From Coprococcus_C hominis (lineage in GTDB: Bacteria; Bacillota; Clostridia; Lachnospirales; Lachnospiraceae): a stretch of 64,000 nucleotides of DNA. This document shows, piece by piece, positions 26,217 through 34,936 of this stretch (position 1 is the first letter of the stretch; the number at the start of each line of letters is the position of its first letter). The notes under the pieces are model-generated. The model was not told where the DNA came from, did not search any database, and saw only the letters and a list, made by a program, of their open reading frames with translations. The stretch lies in assembly GCF_020687505.1 (NCBI RefSeq), contig NZ_JAJEQT010000001.1; one strand, written 5' to 3'. The translations under genes and the position numbers were made by a program.

Positions 26217-27347
26217 TTATGCAACCCCGAACAACTCTGCCAGCTTATCTTCCTTCAGATTGCTTCCGATGACACAAAGCTTACCTGTGTAATCAGCTGC
26301 GCCCTTACGGATCTCATATTCGCCCGGTGTCAGGTCGAAGTGAATCCACTCGCCGTCCGTATTTGGAACAATACCCTTGGCACGCAGGATGATACCATAT
26401 TCGTCTGCGTTGTCAGCCAGTGTCTTCAGGATCTGTTCCATATCGGCATCTGCAAACTTCTTAGCAGTCTCCTTGCCCCAGCTTGTAAATACCTCATCTG
26501 CATGATGATCATGATGGTGGTCATGGTCGTGGCAGCCACATGTACATCCAGGTCCATGCTCGTGATGGTCGTGATCATGATGATGCTCGTGTTCCTCATG
26601 CTCGTGATCATGATGATGTTCATGCTCCTCATGCTCGTGATCATGATGATGTTCATGCTCCTCATGGTCATGATCGTGATCGTGGTGATGATGCTCTTCC
26701 TCATGCTTTCTTGCAATCTCAACTGCCTCTTTGATCAGCTTATCGAGCGTATTTGCATGTTCCATCGCATCCAAGATTACCTTACCGTCGATGTCATCCC
26801 AAGGTGTTGTGATAATGGCTGCATCCTTGTTATGCTCACGCAGCATAGCAACTGTATCGTTTACCTTCTTCTCCGGTACATTCTGTGTACGGGAAAGTAC
26901 AATCGTTCCAGCACTTTCTACCTGGTTGTTGAAGAACTCACCGAAGTTCTTCATATACATCTTGCACTTTGCCACATCAACAACGGTTGTTGCACTGTTG
27001 ATTACAACATCCGCATCCTGCTTTGCATCTTCAACTGCCTTCATAACATCTGACAGCTTACCAACACCGGATGGCTCGATGATTACACGATCTGGTGCAT
27101 AATCCACGATTACCTTCTTCAATGCTGTACCAAAATCTCCAACAAGGGAACAGCAGATACAACCGGAATTCATCTCTGTGACTTCCACACCTGCATCCTT
27201 CATGAAACCGCCATCAATACCGATCTCACCAAATTCATTCTCGATCAATACAAGCTTCTCACCCTGATATGCCTCGGCAATCAGTTTCTTAATCAATGTT
27301 GTCTTGCCTGCACCTAAAAATCCTGAAAGAATATCAATCTTTGTCAT
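26217..27347 (-). CDS. COG0523 family GTPase, likely zinc metallochaperone (ZagA/YciC-like)
   Basis: A 376-residue protein. Walker A is GFLGAGKTT (9-17), and the family motif CxCC is C63, C65, C66 in SGCICCS. The guanine site is SRTQ (152-155) rather than NKxD. Residues about 217-284 are a His/Asp/Glu-rich linker with three 11-residue repeats and a CTCGC knot (268-272); a CobW C-terminal domain follows (about 285-376). The chain should bind several zinc ions and pass zinc to client enzymes under shortage. First gene of the five-gene operon that continues into znuCBA. A 21-bp dyad lies over its likely promoter. Confidence 0.88.
   Translation of the reverse strand: MTKIDILSGFLGAGKTTLIKKLIAEAYQGEKLVLIENEFGEIGIDGGFMKDAGVEVTEMNSGCICCSLVGDFGTALKKVIVDYAPDRVIIEPSGVGKLSDVMKAVEDAKQDADVVINSATTVVDVAKCKMYMKNFGEFFNNQVESAGTIVLSRTQNVPEKKVNDTVAMLREHNKDAAIITTPWDDIDGKVILDAMEHANTLDKLIKEAVEIARKHEEEHHHHDHDHDHEEHEHHHDHEHEEHEHHHDHEHEEHEHHHDHDHHEHGPGCTCGCHDHDHHHDHHADEVFTSWGKETAKKFADADMEQILKTLADNADEYGIILRAKGIVPNTDGEWIHFDLTPGEYEIRKGAADYTGKLCVIGSNLKEDKLAELFGVA
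26573..26671. repeat. Three 33-bp tandem repeats in the His-rich linker
   Basis: Units start at 26573, 26606 and 26639 and encode an 11-residue His/Glu/Asp block each. The second and third differ by only a few bases. Slippage could change the length of the zinc-binding linker between strains. Confidence 0.85.
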
Positions 27348-27391
27348 CTCTATTGCCTCCTAAAAATTATTTCTATTTTTGTCAACTTTAT

Positions 27392-27412
27392 ATAATAGCA
27401 CATTTCTATTAT
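27392..27412. promoter_or_regulatory. 21-bp dyad, candidate zinc-repressor (Zur) operator
   Basis: ATAATAG (27392-27398) and CTATTAT (27406-27412) form a perfect inverted repeat with a 7-nt spacer. On the minus strand it overlaps an extended -10 box (TGCTATTAT) about 45 nt upstream of the zinc operon. The size is that of a Fur/Zur box, but the sequence is not the Bacillus Zur consensus, so the regulator is inferred from the genes it precedes. Confidence 0.5.
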
Positions 27413-27424
27413 TTTTTCCATATG

Positions 27425-28276
27425 CTATACATCCTTATTCTTCAAAGTCACTTCCATCTGGTCAAACGGAATCTCGATTCCCTGCGCATCAAATGCATAT
27501 TTGATTGCTTCCTGTATCTCCCATTTTGCCTTCCAGTAGTTCTCTGTCGCAACCATACAGCGGACACCCATCTTGATGCTGCTGTCCCCGAAGGAATCCA
27601 CGAACACATCGACTTCCTTCGTCTTATCATAATACTGGTTCTCCGTCACAACCTGATACAGCGTATCCTTCACCTTTTTCAGATCAGAATCATACGCAAC
27701 GCCGATTGAGATATCCAGTTTTCTTATTCCTGCTGCTGTCACATTGACAAGCGAATGGGATGTAATGTTTCCGTTCGGAATCACAATGATCCGGTTATCG
27801 TATGTCTGCAGCTTCGTGTAGAAAATGTCGATCGACACGACCGTACCTTCACACTGCTTGTCGTTCTCAATGATATAATCCCCGACACGGAACGGCTTGA
27901 GTATCAGGATCAGCACACCGCCTGCGAAGTTTGCCAGACTACCCTGTAGCGCAAGACCGATTGCTAAACTGGCAGTACCAAGAATCGTAACTAACGATGT
28001 CACCTGAAATCCGACAATAGATGCAGCCGTGATAAATACGATAGCATAAAAAGTGAATTTAATCAGCGATAACAGAAAAGATGCAACACTTTCCTCCATG
28101 TTTGATTTCTTGAAGGATTTGCGTATCATCTTCACGATCAGCTTCGACAGCTTCATGCCGATATACATACATATAATTGCAAGTACTAACTGAAACCCTT
28201 TATTTAACGCCCAGTCTCCAAGCTTGCTCAGATACTCTTCAATCTTGGACGATTCAATGTCTTTGATGTCTTCCAA
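27425..28276 (-). CDS. MscS family small-conductance mechanosensitive channel
   Basis: A 283-residue channel. Three membrane helices lie in the first 130 residues, the third being the Gly/Ala-rich pore helix (GTASLAIGLALQGSLANFAGG). The family motif PFRVGDYI and the C-terminal cytoplasmic beta and alpha/beta domains follow. It releases solutes on osmotic downshock. The start codon is TTG (28274-28276), 6 nt after GGAGGG; no ATG lies near. It stands alone between the glgB terminator and the zinc operon. Confidence 0.93.
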   Translation of the reverse strand: MEDIKDIESSKIEEYLSKLGDWALNKGFQLVLAIICMYIGMKLSKLIVKMIRKSFKKSNMEESVASFLLSLIKFTFYAIVFITAASIVGFQVTSLVTILGTASLAIGLALQGSLANFAGGVLILILKPFRVGDYIIENDKQCEGTVVSIDIFYTKLQTYDNRIIVIPNGNITSHSLVNVTAAGIRKLDISIGVAYDSDLKKVKDTLYQVVTENQYYDKTKEVDVFVDSFGDSSIKMGVRCMVATENYWKAKWEIQEAIKYAFDAQGIEIPFDQMEVTLKNKDV

Positions 28277-28336
28277 TCAAGTCCCTCCTTTTTATGTTCA
28301 TATAAGTAAATATTCATTTATCCATAAAACTTCACA

Positions 28337-28362
28337 GGCTGCCCTTCTCACGAAGGACAGCC
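28337..28362 (-). terminator. glgB terminator
   Basis: GGCTGCCCTT and AAGGACAGCC form a 10-bp stem with one mismatch and a 6-nt loop, 14 nt past the glgB stop. The following minus-strand sequence has only a short T-run (GTTTTAT), so it is a modest terminator. Confidence 0.65.
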
Positions 28363-28375
28363 CGTTTCATCTTAA

Positions 28376-30583
28376 TTATTTGCCAATTTTCTTCTTGAAT
28401 ACGCTGATCGAAAGTGGTGGTACTGTAACGGAGATATAATGTTCCTGTCCGTCACACTCTGCTTTCTTCGCCTGTTTCACTGTCTTGTTATTTCTGCCCT
28501 CGCCACCATAACGGTTGTTATCGCTGGAGAAAATCTCCTGCCATCTTCCGCCGGATGGAGTAGCAAGCTTGTATGCTTTGTGTTCCATCGGTGTGAAGTT
28601 ACAGATGATCAAAAGCGTATCGCTCTCCTTCTTACCTTTTCTAACATAAGAAAGAAGGCTTGTATTTGCACTATTACAGTTGATCCATGTGAATCCTTCC
28701 GGTGAAGAATCAAGCTCATACAATGCAGGTTCCGTCTTGTAAAGTTCATTCAACTCTTTAACGTACCCCTGCATAAATACATGTGCATCAAACTCGAACA
28801 GTGACCAGTCTACTTCCGCATTCTCGTTGAATTCCGTAAACTGCGCAATCTCCTGTCCCATGAACAAAAGCTTCTTGCCCGGATGCGTCATCATATACCC
28901 ATATGCCACACGCAGATTCGAGAATTTGTCTTCGTATCCGCCCGGCATCTTCGCAATCATAGATCCTTTCTCATGAACAACCTCGTCATGGGAAAGTACG
29001 AGAATAAATTTCTCGCTGTATGCATATACCATACTGAACGTCAGATCGTTGTGATGATATTTGCGGTACAACGGATCAAGCTTCATATAGTTCAGGAAAT
29101 CATTCATCCATCCCATATTCCACTTGTAATCAAATCCAAGTCCGCCAGCCTCAACCGGATGCGTCATCATCGGCCATGCGGTTGACTCCTCCGCAATCAT
29201 GATAACTCCCTTGTGCAGTTCATGCATCTTGCTGTTTAATTCCTTAATGAAATCAATCGCTTCGAGATTCTCATTGCCACCATAGATGTTCGGCAGCCAC
29301 TCACCATCGCCACGTCCATAATCCAGATACAACATGGATGCGACCGCGTCAATCCGGATACCATCAATATGATATTTCTCCGCCCAGTAAAGAGCATTCG
29401 CAACTAAGAAATTCCGGACTTCATTGCGTCCGTAATTGTATATATATGTCCCCCAGTGTGGATGTTCCCCACGCTTAGGGTCCTCATGCTCATAAAGTGC
29501 TGTGCCATCAAATCTGCCAAGTCCATGCTCATCCTTCGGAAAATGTGCCGGAACCCAGTCTAAGATCACGCCGATTCCCTTGCTATGCAGATAATCAACA
29601 AAATACATAAAATCTGCCGGTGAACCATAACGGGAGGTCGGTGCATAATATCCGGTTACCTGATAGCCCCAGGACGGATCATACGGATGCTCCATGATTG
29701 GCATCAACTCGACATAATTATAATTCATCATCAACAGATAATCTGCAAGCAGGCTCGCAATATCGCGATAATTGAAAAACTCTCTGCCATCGGTCGGACG
29801 CTTCCAGGAACCAAGATGCATCTCATAGATTGCCATCGGCTGTGCGTCTGTATCTTTCGTCTCCCGCTTCTCCATCCATGCGGTATCTTTCCACTTATAG
29901 GAAATATCCACGATACGGGATGCATTTGCCGGACGGACCTCGCTGCTGAACGCATATGGATCACTCTTCATGAATACCTGTCCGGACTTCGCCTTGATCT
30001 CATACTTGTATATCTCGCCAACGAGCTTACCCGGGATAAACAACTCATAAATACCGGAATAATCCAACTTCCGCATCGGATGCCGTCTGCCATCCCAGTT
30101 ATTGAAATTACCAACCACCGATACTCGGTCTGCATTCGGTGCCCATACAGCAAACAGTACACCTTCCACACCATCCACGGTCATTGGATGTGCACCCATC
30201 TTCTCATAGATGCTATAATGTTTTCCCTCGTTGAACAAACTGATATCAATCGGATCAATTACCGGTTCGAACACGTACGGATCAAAATATGTCACTTCGT
30301 CACCATTGTCAAACCGGACGTTCAATTTATATTCAAATGGTTTCTTATCTTTTATAACCACAGAGAAAAAACCCGGCACACGCTCCGATACAAGCGTGTA
30401 CTTCTTCTTCGTGGATACCTCAATGGCATTCACAACCTTTGCCCCCGGCAGATATGCATTGATATACAGATCATCGATACACTCATGCATACCAAGAATA
30501 TGATGCGGGTTGTTATGAATACCCTGGACCAAAGCATCGACTTCCATCCAGTTTATAGCAAAAATTGCTTTTCTTTTGGACAT
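28376..30583 (-). CDS. glgB: 1,4-alpha-glucan branching enzyme
   Basis: A 735-residue GH13 enzyme that adds alpha-1,6 branches to glycogen. It has the full N-terminal set (N1 about 10-110, CBM48 about 120-215 with VWAPNADRVSVVGNFNNWDG) and the catalytic barrel with the nucleophile Asp in GIRIDAVASMLY, the acid Glu in MIAEESTAWP and the transition-state Asp in LSHDEVVH. It is 18 nt downstream of the DUF1015 gene. No other glg genes are next to it, which is uncommon. Start ATG with GAGGAG upstream. Confidence 0.95.
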   Translation of the reverse strand: MSKRKAIFAINWMEVDALVQGIHNNPHHILGMHECIDDLYINAYLPGAKVVNAIEVSTKKKYTLVSERVPGFFSVVIKDKKPFEYKLNVRFDNGDEVTYFDPYVFEPVIDPIDISLFNEGKHYSIYEKMGAHPMTVDGVEGVLFAVWAPNADRVSVVGNFNNWDGRRHPMRKLDYSGIYELFIPGKLVGEIYKYEIKAKSGQVFMKSDPYAFSSEVRPANASRIVDISYKWKDTAWMEKRETKDTDAQPMAIYEMHLGSWKRPTDGREFFNYRDIASLLADYLLMMNYNYVELMPIMEHPYDPSWGYQVTGYYAPTSRYGSPADFMYFVDYLHSKGIGVILDWVPAHFPKDEHGLGRFDGTALYEHEDPKRGEHPHWGTYIYNYGRNEVRNFLVANALYWAEKYHIDGIRIDAVASMLYLDYGRGDGEWLPNIYGGNENLEAIDFIKELNSKMHELHKGVIMIAEESTAWPMMTHPVEAGGLGFDYKWNMGWMNDFLNYMKLDPLYRKYHHNDLTFSMVYAYSEKFILVLSHDEVVHEKGSMIAKMPGGYEDKFSNLRVAYGYMMTHPGKKLLFMGQEIAQFTEFNENAEVDWSLFEFDAHVFMQGYVKELNELYKTEPALYELDSSPEGFTWINCNSANTSLLSYVRKGKKESDTLLIICNFTPMEHKAYKLATPSGGRWQEIFSSDNNRYGGEGRNNKTVKQAKKAECDGQEHYISVTVPPLSISVFKKKIGK

Positions 30584-30601
30584 GTCAAATGTGTCTCCTC
30601 T

Positions 30602-31834
30602 CTACAATTTATGAATGAAGATTCCACTTCTTAGCTTTGGTTCAAACCAGGTTGACTTCGGTGGCATCAACCGTTTTGCATCAGCAACCGCAAAAAGCTC
30701 CTCAATTGATGTCGGATACATCGAAAATGCAAGCTTCATATCACTGTTTGCACGTCGTTCCAACTCCGCAAGACCGCGGATTCCTCCGATAAAATCGATT
30801 CTTTTATCGGTTCTCGGATTTTCAATTCCAAGAATCGGTGCAAGGAGATGATCCTGTAAAATTGAAACATCAAGTCCATCCACCGGATCTTCAGATAGTA
30901 TATGTGATTTTGCACGCAACTTATACCAGATACCATCTAGATACATGCCAAAGGCTGCCTTTTCTTCCGGCTGATATGCTTCCGTAACCGCTTCTACTTC
31001 GAAATCTGCCTTGACCGCATCTATAAATGCATCCGCAGTATACCCATTCAAATCATGTACAACACGATTGTATGGCAGGATTTTCAGCTGATCATGCGGA
31101 AACAGAACCGACAGGAAATAATTGTATTCTTCCTCTCCGGTATGGTTCGGATTTGCATTTCTGCGTTTGATTCCAACTTTGACCGCTGACGCTGCACGAT
31201 GGTGTCCATCTGCAATGTAGATCTGTGACATCTCAGAAAATACATGCTCAATTGCCGCAATATCCGCTGCATCTGTTACCAGCCATACGCGATGTGTAAT
31301 TCCATCCTCTGAGACAAAATCGTTCTCTGCCGGACGCGCCTTAATCTTCGTTACAATTGCATCAATCGCAGCCTGTGCCCGGTACGCAAGAAAGATCGGA
31401 CCTGTCTGTGCATCACATGTATCCACATGTGTAATACGGTCAATCTCTTTATCTTCCCGTGTATTCTCATGCTTCATGATGACACCGGACTCATAATCCT
31501 CAATGGATGCACATGCCACAATTCCGGTCTGGGATCTTCCATCCATCACAATCTCATACAGATAATACATCGGGACTTTATCTTCCACATAGTCACCGCG
31601 CCCGATCATATCGTCCAACAGTTCCTTTGCCTTTTCATACACACATGGTGCATAGGTATCCACGCTGTCATCAAACGCGGTCTCTGCCCGGTCAATACGG
31701 AGGAAGGAAAGCGGTTTTCCTTCTACTTCTTTTTTGGCTTCTTCCCGGTTATATACATCATATGGCAACGCTGCCACTTCACTGACAATTTCTCTTCTCG
31801 GTCTATACGCTTTAAATGGTTTAATGATTGCCAT
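30602..31834 (-). CDS. DUF1015 family protein
   Basis: A 410-residue cytosolic protein of the DUF1015 family. The family markers are the N terminus IKPFKAYRP followed by VAALPYDVYN, the central YIADGHHRAASA and the C-terminal LMPPKSTWFEPKLRSG. Function is not settled. In many anaerobes it sits with serA and serC, and here those genes lie only a few kb away, which hints at a role in serine or phosphoserine metabolism. It is directly followed by glgB and preceded, 42 nt away, by a P-loop kinase. Start ATG after AGAGGAG. Confidence 0.9.
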   Translation of the reverse strand: MAIIKPFKAYRPRREIVSEVAALPYDVYNREEAKKEVEGKPLSFLRIDRAETAFDDSVDTYAPCVYEKAKELLDDMIGRGDYVEDKVPMYYLYEIVMDGRSQTGIVACASIEDYESGVIMKHENTREDKEIDRITHVDTCDAQTGPIFLAYRAQAAIDAIVTKIKARPAENDFVSEDGITHRVWLVTDAADIAAIEHVFSEMSQIYIADGHHRAASAVKVGIKRRNANPNHTGEEEYNYFLSVLFPHDQLKILPYNRVVHDLNGYTADAFIDAVKADFEVEAVTEAYQPEEKAAFGMYLDGIWYKLRAKSHILSEDPVDGLDVSILQDHLLAPILGIENPRTDKRIDFIGGIRGLAELERRANSDMKLAFSMYPTSIEELFAVADAKRLMPPKSTWFEPKLRSGIFIHKL

Positions 31835-31876
31835 GTATCTTCTCCTCTAATTATCAGCTCTGTCTATTCTGACAGC

Positions 31877-32443
31877 TTATCCACGAATTGCCTTTACCGC
31901 CGCATCGATGGACTTCTTATACTCTTCCTCGGAAGAATTGTTGAATACAAACAACTCCGGAATATTGTCCGGCTGCTTGAAATTCTGTGTTGCAATATAC
32001 TCATCCCAATGTGCAAGCTTCCATGCATCACGGTCAGATGCACGCTTGATCATACGCTCGTGGCATACTTCAACATCTGTATGTACCCATACTACAAATA
32101 ATTCTGCATCCTTTTCCTTTAATTTTGCACGCAGATTGTCAAGATATTCGTTATCACGGATCTCTTCTGTGAACGGGGCATTGATCAAAACTGTGTCGTT
32201 GTACTCCAATGCTTCAAATGCAAAATCAAGGACTGCATAATACTCATAATCACGAATCTCTCTCTGGAAGAAATCAGATGAACGATTGTACTCTTCGCCA
32301 GCCACCTTGAAAATCTGCTTGGACAATACAATCAGGGTATCCTTGTCCAGATATACGCAGTTTGGAAGTGCTTTTGCAAGCTTACGGGAAATAAATGTCT
32401 TGCCACAGGCTGGTGGTGAAGTTACTAAAATCAATTTCTTCAT
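31877..32443 (-). CDS. P-loop kinase/ATPase of unknown substrate
   Basis: A 188-residue protein with a zeta-toxin/adenylate-kinase-like fold. The Walker A motif is SPPACGKT (9-16), followed by LDKDTL and a DAWKLAHWDEYI lid-like region with basic residues (HERMIKRASDRD). It probably phosphorylates a small molecule or nucleoside. There is no antitoxin nearby, so a toxin role is unlikely. First gene of a group with DUF1015 and glgB. Ribosome binding site AGGAGG. Confidence 0.75.
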   Translation of the reverse strand: MKKLILVTSPPACGKTFISRKLAKALPNCVYLDKDTLIVLSKQIFKVAGEEYNRSSDFFQREIRDYEYYAVLDFAFEALEYNDTVLINAPFTEEIRDNEYLDNLRAKLKEKDAELFVVWVHTDVEVCHERMIKRASDRDAWKLAHWDEYIATQNFKQPDNIPELFVFNNSSEEEYKKSIDAAVKAIRG

Positions 32444-32550
32444 GGTTGGTGCCTCCTATATATGTACATAAAAATTCTCTATATGTTCTACCTCTGTATG
32501 CAACGCATACAACAAGAACCTAATTATTTCAATTTTACCACAAAAGAAAA

Positions 32551-32602
32551 GAACAAACAAGCTTTTCCATTCTGTTTCGTCATGAAAAATGTCTGTTTGT
32601 CC
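32551..32602 (-). terminator. asd terminator
   Basis: GAACAAACAAGC and GTCTGTTTGTCC form a long imperfect stem around a 28-nt loop. T-rich sequence (TTCTTTTCTTTTG) follows on the minus strand. It ends the ilvB-serC-serA-asd transcript. The other 140 nt of this gap show no gene. Confidence 0.7.
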
Positions 32603-32642
32603 TTTTTCTTAATTTTATTTACCTGCTACGCAATCGCGCAAA

Positions 32643-33734
32643 TTACTTCTTTGTAATGTAACCCTGTGCTTTGAGAAGCTCTGCACATAATACAGCACCA
32701 CCGGCAGCACCACGAACGGTATTATGAGAAAGTCCAACGAACTTCCAGTCATAGACAGAATCCTCACGGATACGTCCAACGGAGATGCCCATGCCATTCT
32801 CATAATCCACATCCAGAGTAACCTGTGGACGGTTATCCTCTTCCATATAACGGATAAACTGCTTTGGAGCACTTGGAAGTCCAAGCTCCTGTGGAACGCC
32901 CTTGTAAGACTCCAGCTTCTCGATCAGCTGTTCCTTTGTCGGATTTTTCTTGAACTTTACAAATACAGCTGCTGTATGTCCGTTCAATACCGGTACACGG
33001 ATACACTGGCATGTGATAACCGGACTTGTCGCAGGAACGATTTCACCCTTCTCCTCATCAATATGTCCCCAGATACGAAGTGGCTCCTTCTCGGATTTTT
33101 CTTCCTCGCCGCCGATAAACGGGATGATATTTCCAACCATTTCCGGCCAGTCCTTGAATGTCTTTCCTGCTCCTGAGATTGCCTGATAGGTTGTTGCAAC
33201 AACCTCGTATGGCTCGAATTCCTTCCATGCAGTAAGCACTGGTGCATAAGACTGGATCGAGCAGTTCGGCTTTACAGCTACAAATCCTCTTGTCGTACCA
33301 AGACGCTTCTTCTGGAACTCGATAACCTTCATATGCTCCGGGTTAATCTCCGGAACTACCATCGGTACGTCCGGTGTCCAGCGGTGCGCGCTGTTGTTAG
33401 AGACAACCGGTGTCTCTGTCTTTGCGTATGCATCCTCGATAGCTTTGATCTCGTCCTTAGACATATCAACAGCACTGAATACAAAATCAACGGTAGAAGC
33501 AACCTCTTCTACTTCGTTTACATTGTGTACGACCAGCTTCTTAACCGCTTCCGGCATCGGTGTATCCATCTTCCAACGGTCACCAACTGCCTCTTCGTAA
33601 GTCTTGCCTGCACTACGTGGGCTGGCTGCCACTGTCACAACCTCAAACCATGGATGGTTCTCAAGAAGTGAAATAAATCTCTGTCCAACCATACCGGTTG
33701 CACCAAGAATACCTACCTTTAACTTATCACTCAT
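32643..33734 (-). CDS. asd: Aspartate-semialdehyde dehydrogenase
   Basis: A 363-residue NADPH enzyme that makes aspartate semialdehyde for lysine, threonine and methionine. NADP site GILGATGMVGQRF at the N terminus and the catalytic Cys in KPNCSIQSY. The sequence resembles the fungal/archaeal branch (ASADH of about 360 residues). The start is ATG at 33732-33734, 8 nt after GGAGG; an upstream TTG overlaps that site. It closes the ilvB-serC-serA-asd group, so branched-chain, serine and aspartate-family synthesis are expressed together. Confidence 0.95.
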   Translation of the reverse strand: MSDKLKVGILGATGMVGQRFISLLENHPWFEVVTVAASPRSAGKTYEEAVGDRWKMDTPMPEAVKKLVVHNVNEVEEVASTVDFVFSAVDMSKDEIKAIEDAYAKTETPVVSNNSAHRWTPDVPMVVPEINPEHMKVIEFQKKRLGTTRGFVAVKPNCSIQSYAPVLTAWKEFEPYEVVATTYQAISGAGKTFKDWPEMVGNIIPFIGGEEEKSEKEPLRIWGHIDEEKGEIVPATSPVITCQCIRVPVLNGHTAAVFVKFKKNPTKEQLIEKLESYKGVPQELGLPSAPKQFIRYMEEDNRPQVTLDVDYENGMGISVGRIREDSVYDWKFVGLSHNTVRGAAGGAVLCAELLKAQGYITKK

Positions 33735-33756
33735 TCTATTATCCTCCAACTCCTGT

Positions 33757-34920
33757 TTACTGAATTACACGTACTTTCAATACGCCATCGATACTGGAAA
33801 TAGACTTTACAGTATCTTCATCTGCCTTCTCAGAAATATCAAATACCGAGTAAGCATAATCACCCTTTGACTTGCTTACCATGTCAGATACATTGATGCC
33901 CTTGGAAGCAAATGCACCAGTAAACTGCGTGATCATATTCGGAATATTCTTGTGACATACACAAACTCTTGCTGCTTCCGAACACTTGCCGGCATCGCAG
34001 GCCGGATAGTTTACGGAATTTTTGATATTACCATTCTCGATAAAATCAACGATTTCTTTCACTGCCATCACTGCACAGTTATCCTCAGATTCCTCTGTGG
34101 ATGCGCCAAGATGTGGCAATGTGATTACGTTATCAACTCCGGCAATCTTTGCATTTGGGAAATCTGTTACATACTTAGCAACCTTTCCGCTTGCAAGTGC
34201 CTCGATCATATCATCATCATTTACAAGAATATCTCTTGCAAAGTTCAGGATCTTCACGCCATCCTTCATCATGGCAAATGCATCCTTATTGATCATGCCC
34301 TTCGTAGAATCAAGCGCCGGTACATGTACAGTAATGTAATCACACTCTTTATAAATATCTTCTACATTCTTGATGTGTTTTACATGGCTGGAAAGTCTCC
34401 ATGCTGCATCGACAGACACATATGGATCATAACCATATACTTCCATGCCAAGACGGAAACCGATGTTCGCTACCTTGGCGCCGATTGCACCAAGACCGAT
34501 GACGCCGAGCTTCTTACCCATGATCTCGCAGCCGGCATAGTGTTTTTTCTGCTTCTCAACTGTCTTTGCGATATTCTCGTCTGATGCATTCTCCTTTACC
34601 CAGTTATAACCACCCATCAGGTCTCTGGATGCGAGCAAAAGTCCTGCAATGACAAGTTCCTTTACACCGTTTGCATTGGCGCCCGGTGTATTAAATACTA
34701 CGATTCCTTTCTCTGCACACTTGTCAAGTGGGATGTTGTTGACACCCGCACCGGCACGTGCGATTGCAAGCAGATTATCGGAAAGCTCTAAGTCATGCAT
34801 AGCTGCACTTCTGACAAGTACCGCGTCTGCTGCTGCAAAATCGTCTACTACTTCATATGTATCATTGAACAAATCCATACCGCAGGCTGCGATCGGATTC
34901 AAGCAATTAATCTTAGCCAT
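33757..34920 (-). CDS. serA: D-3-phosphoglycerate dehydrogenase, short form with ACT domain
   Basis: A 387-residue NAD enzyme, first step of serine synthesis. NAD site GVIGLGAIGAKVANIG; the catalytic His lies in TLPHLGASTEE; a C-terminal ACT domain (about 315-387) could bind serine. Length matches the short bacterial and protist type, not the 530-residue form. Gap of 16 nt from serC. Confidence 0.95.
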   Translation of the reverse strand: MAKINCLNPIAACGMDLFNDTYEVVDDFAAADAVLVRSAAMHDLELSDNLLAIARAGAGVNNIPLDKCAEKGIVVFNTPGANANGVKELVIAGLLLASRDLMGGYNWVKENASDENIAKTVEKQKKHYAGCEIMGKKLGVIGLGAIGAKVANIGFRLGMEVYGYDPYVSVDAAWRLSSHVKHIKNVEDIYKECDYITVHVPALDSTKGMINKDAFAMMKDGVKILNFARDILVNDDDMIEALASGKVAKYVTDFPNAKIAGVDNVITLPHLGASTEESEDNCAVMAVKEIVDFIENGNIKNSVNYPACDAGKCSEAARVCVCHKNIPNMITQFTGAFASKGINVSDMVSKSKGDYAYSVFDISEKADEDTVKSISSIDGVLKVRVIQ

Positions 34921-34936
34921 TTTCTTCTCTCCCTTA

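Noticed and set aside
26160..27053. Long plus-strand frame rich in Met, Val and Ile opposite the His-rich GTPase
   Set aside because: It is the antisense image of the His-codon repeats (CAT/CAC give ATG/GTG); no ribosome binding site and no domain.
29687..30634. Plus-strand frame of 315 codons opposite glgB
   Set aside because: Antisense to a conserved enzyme; no recognisable domain or start signal.
31877..32443. Zeta-toxin of a toxin-antitoxin pair
   Set aside because: The fold class fits, but no antitoxin gene is adjacent and the gene leads a metabolic run.
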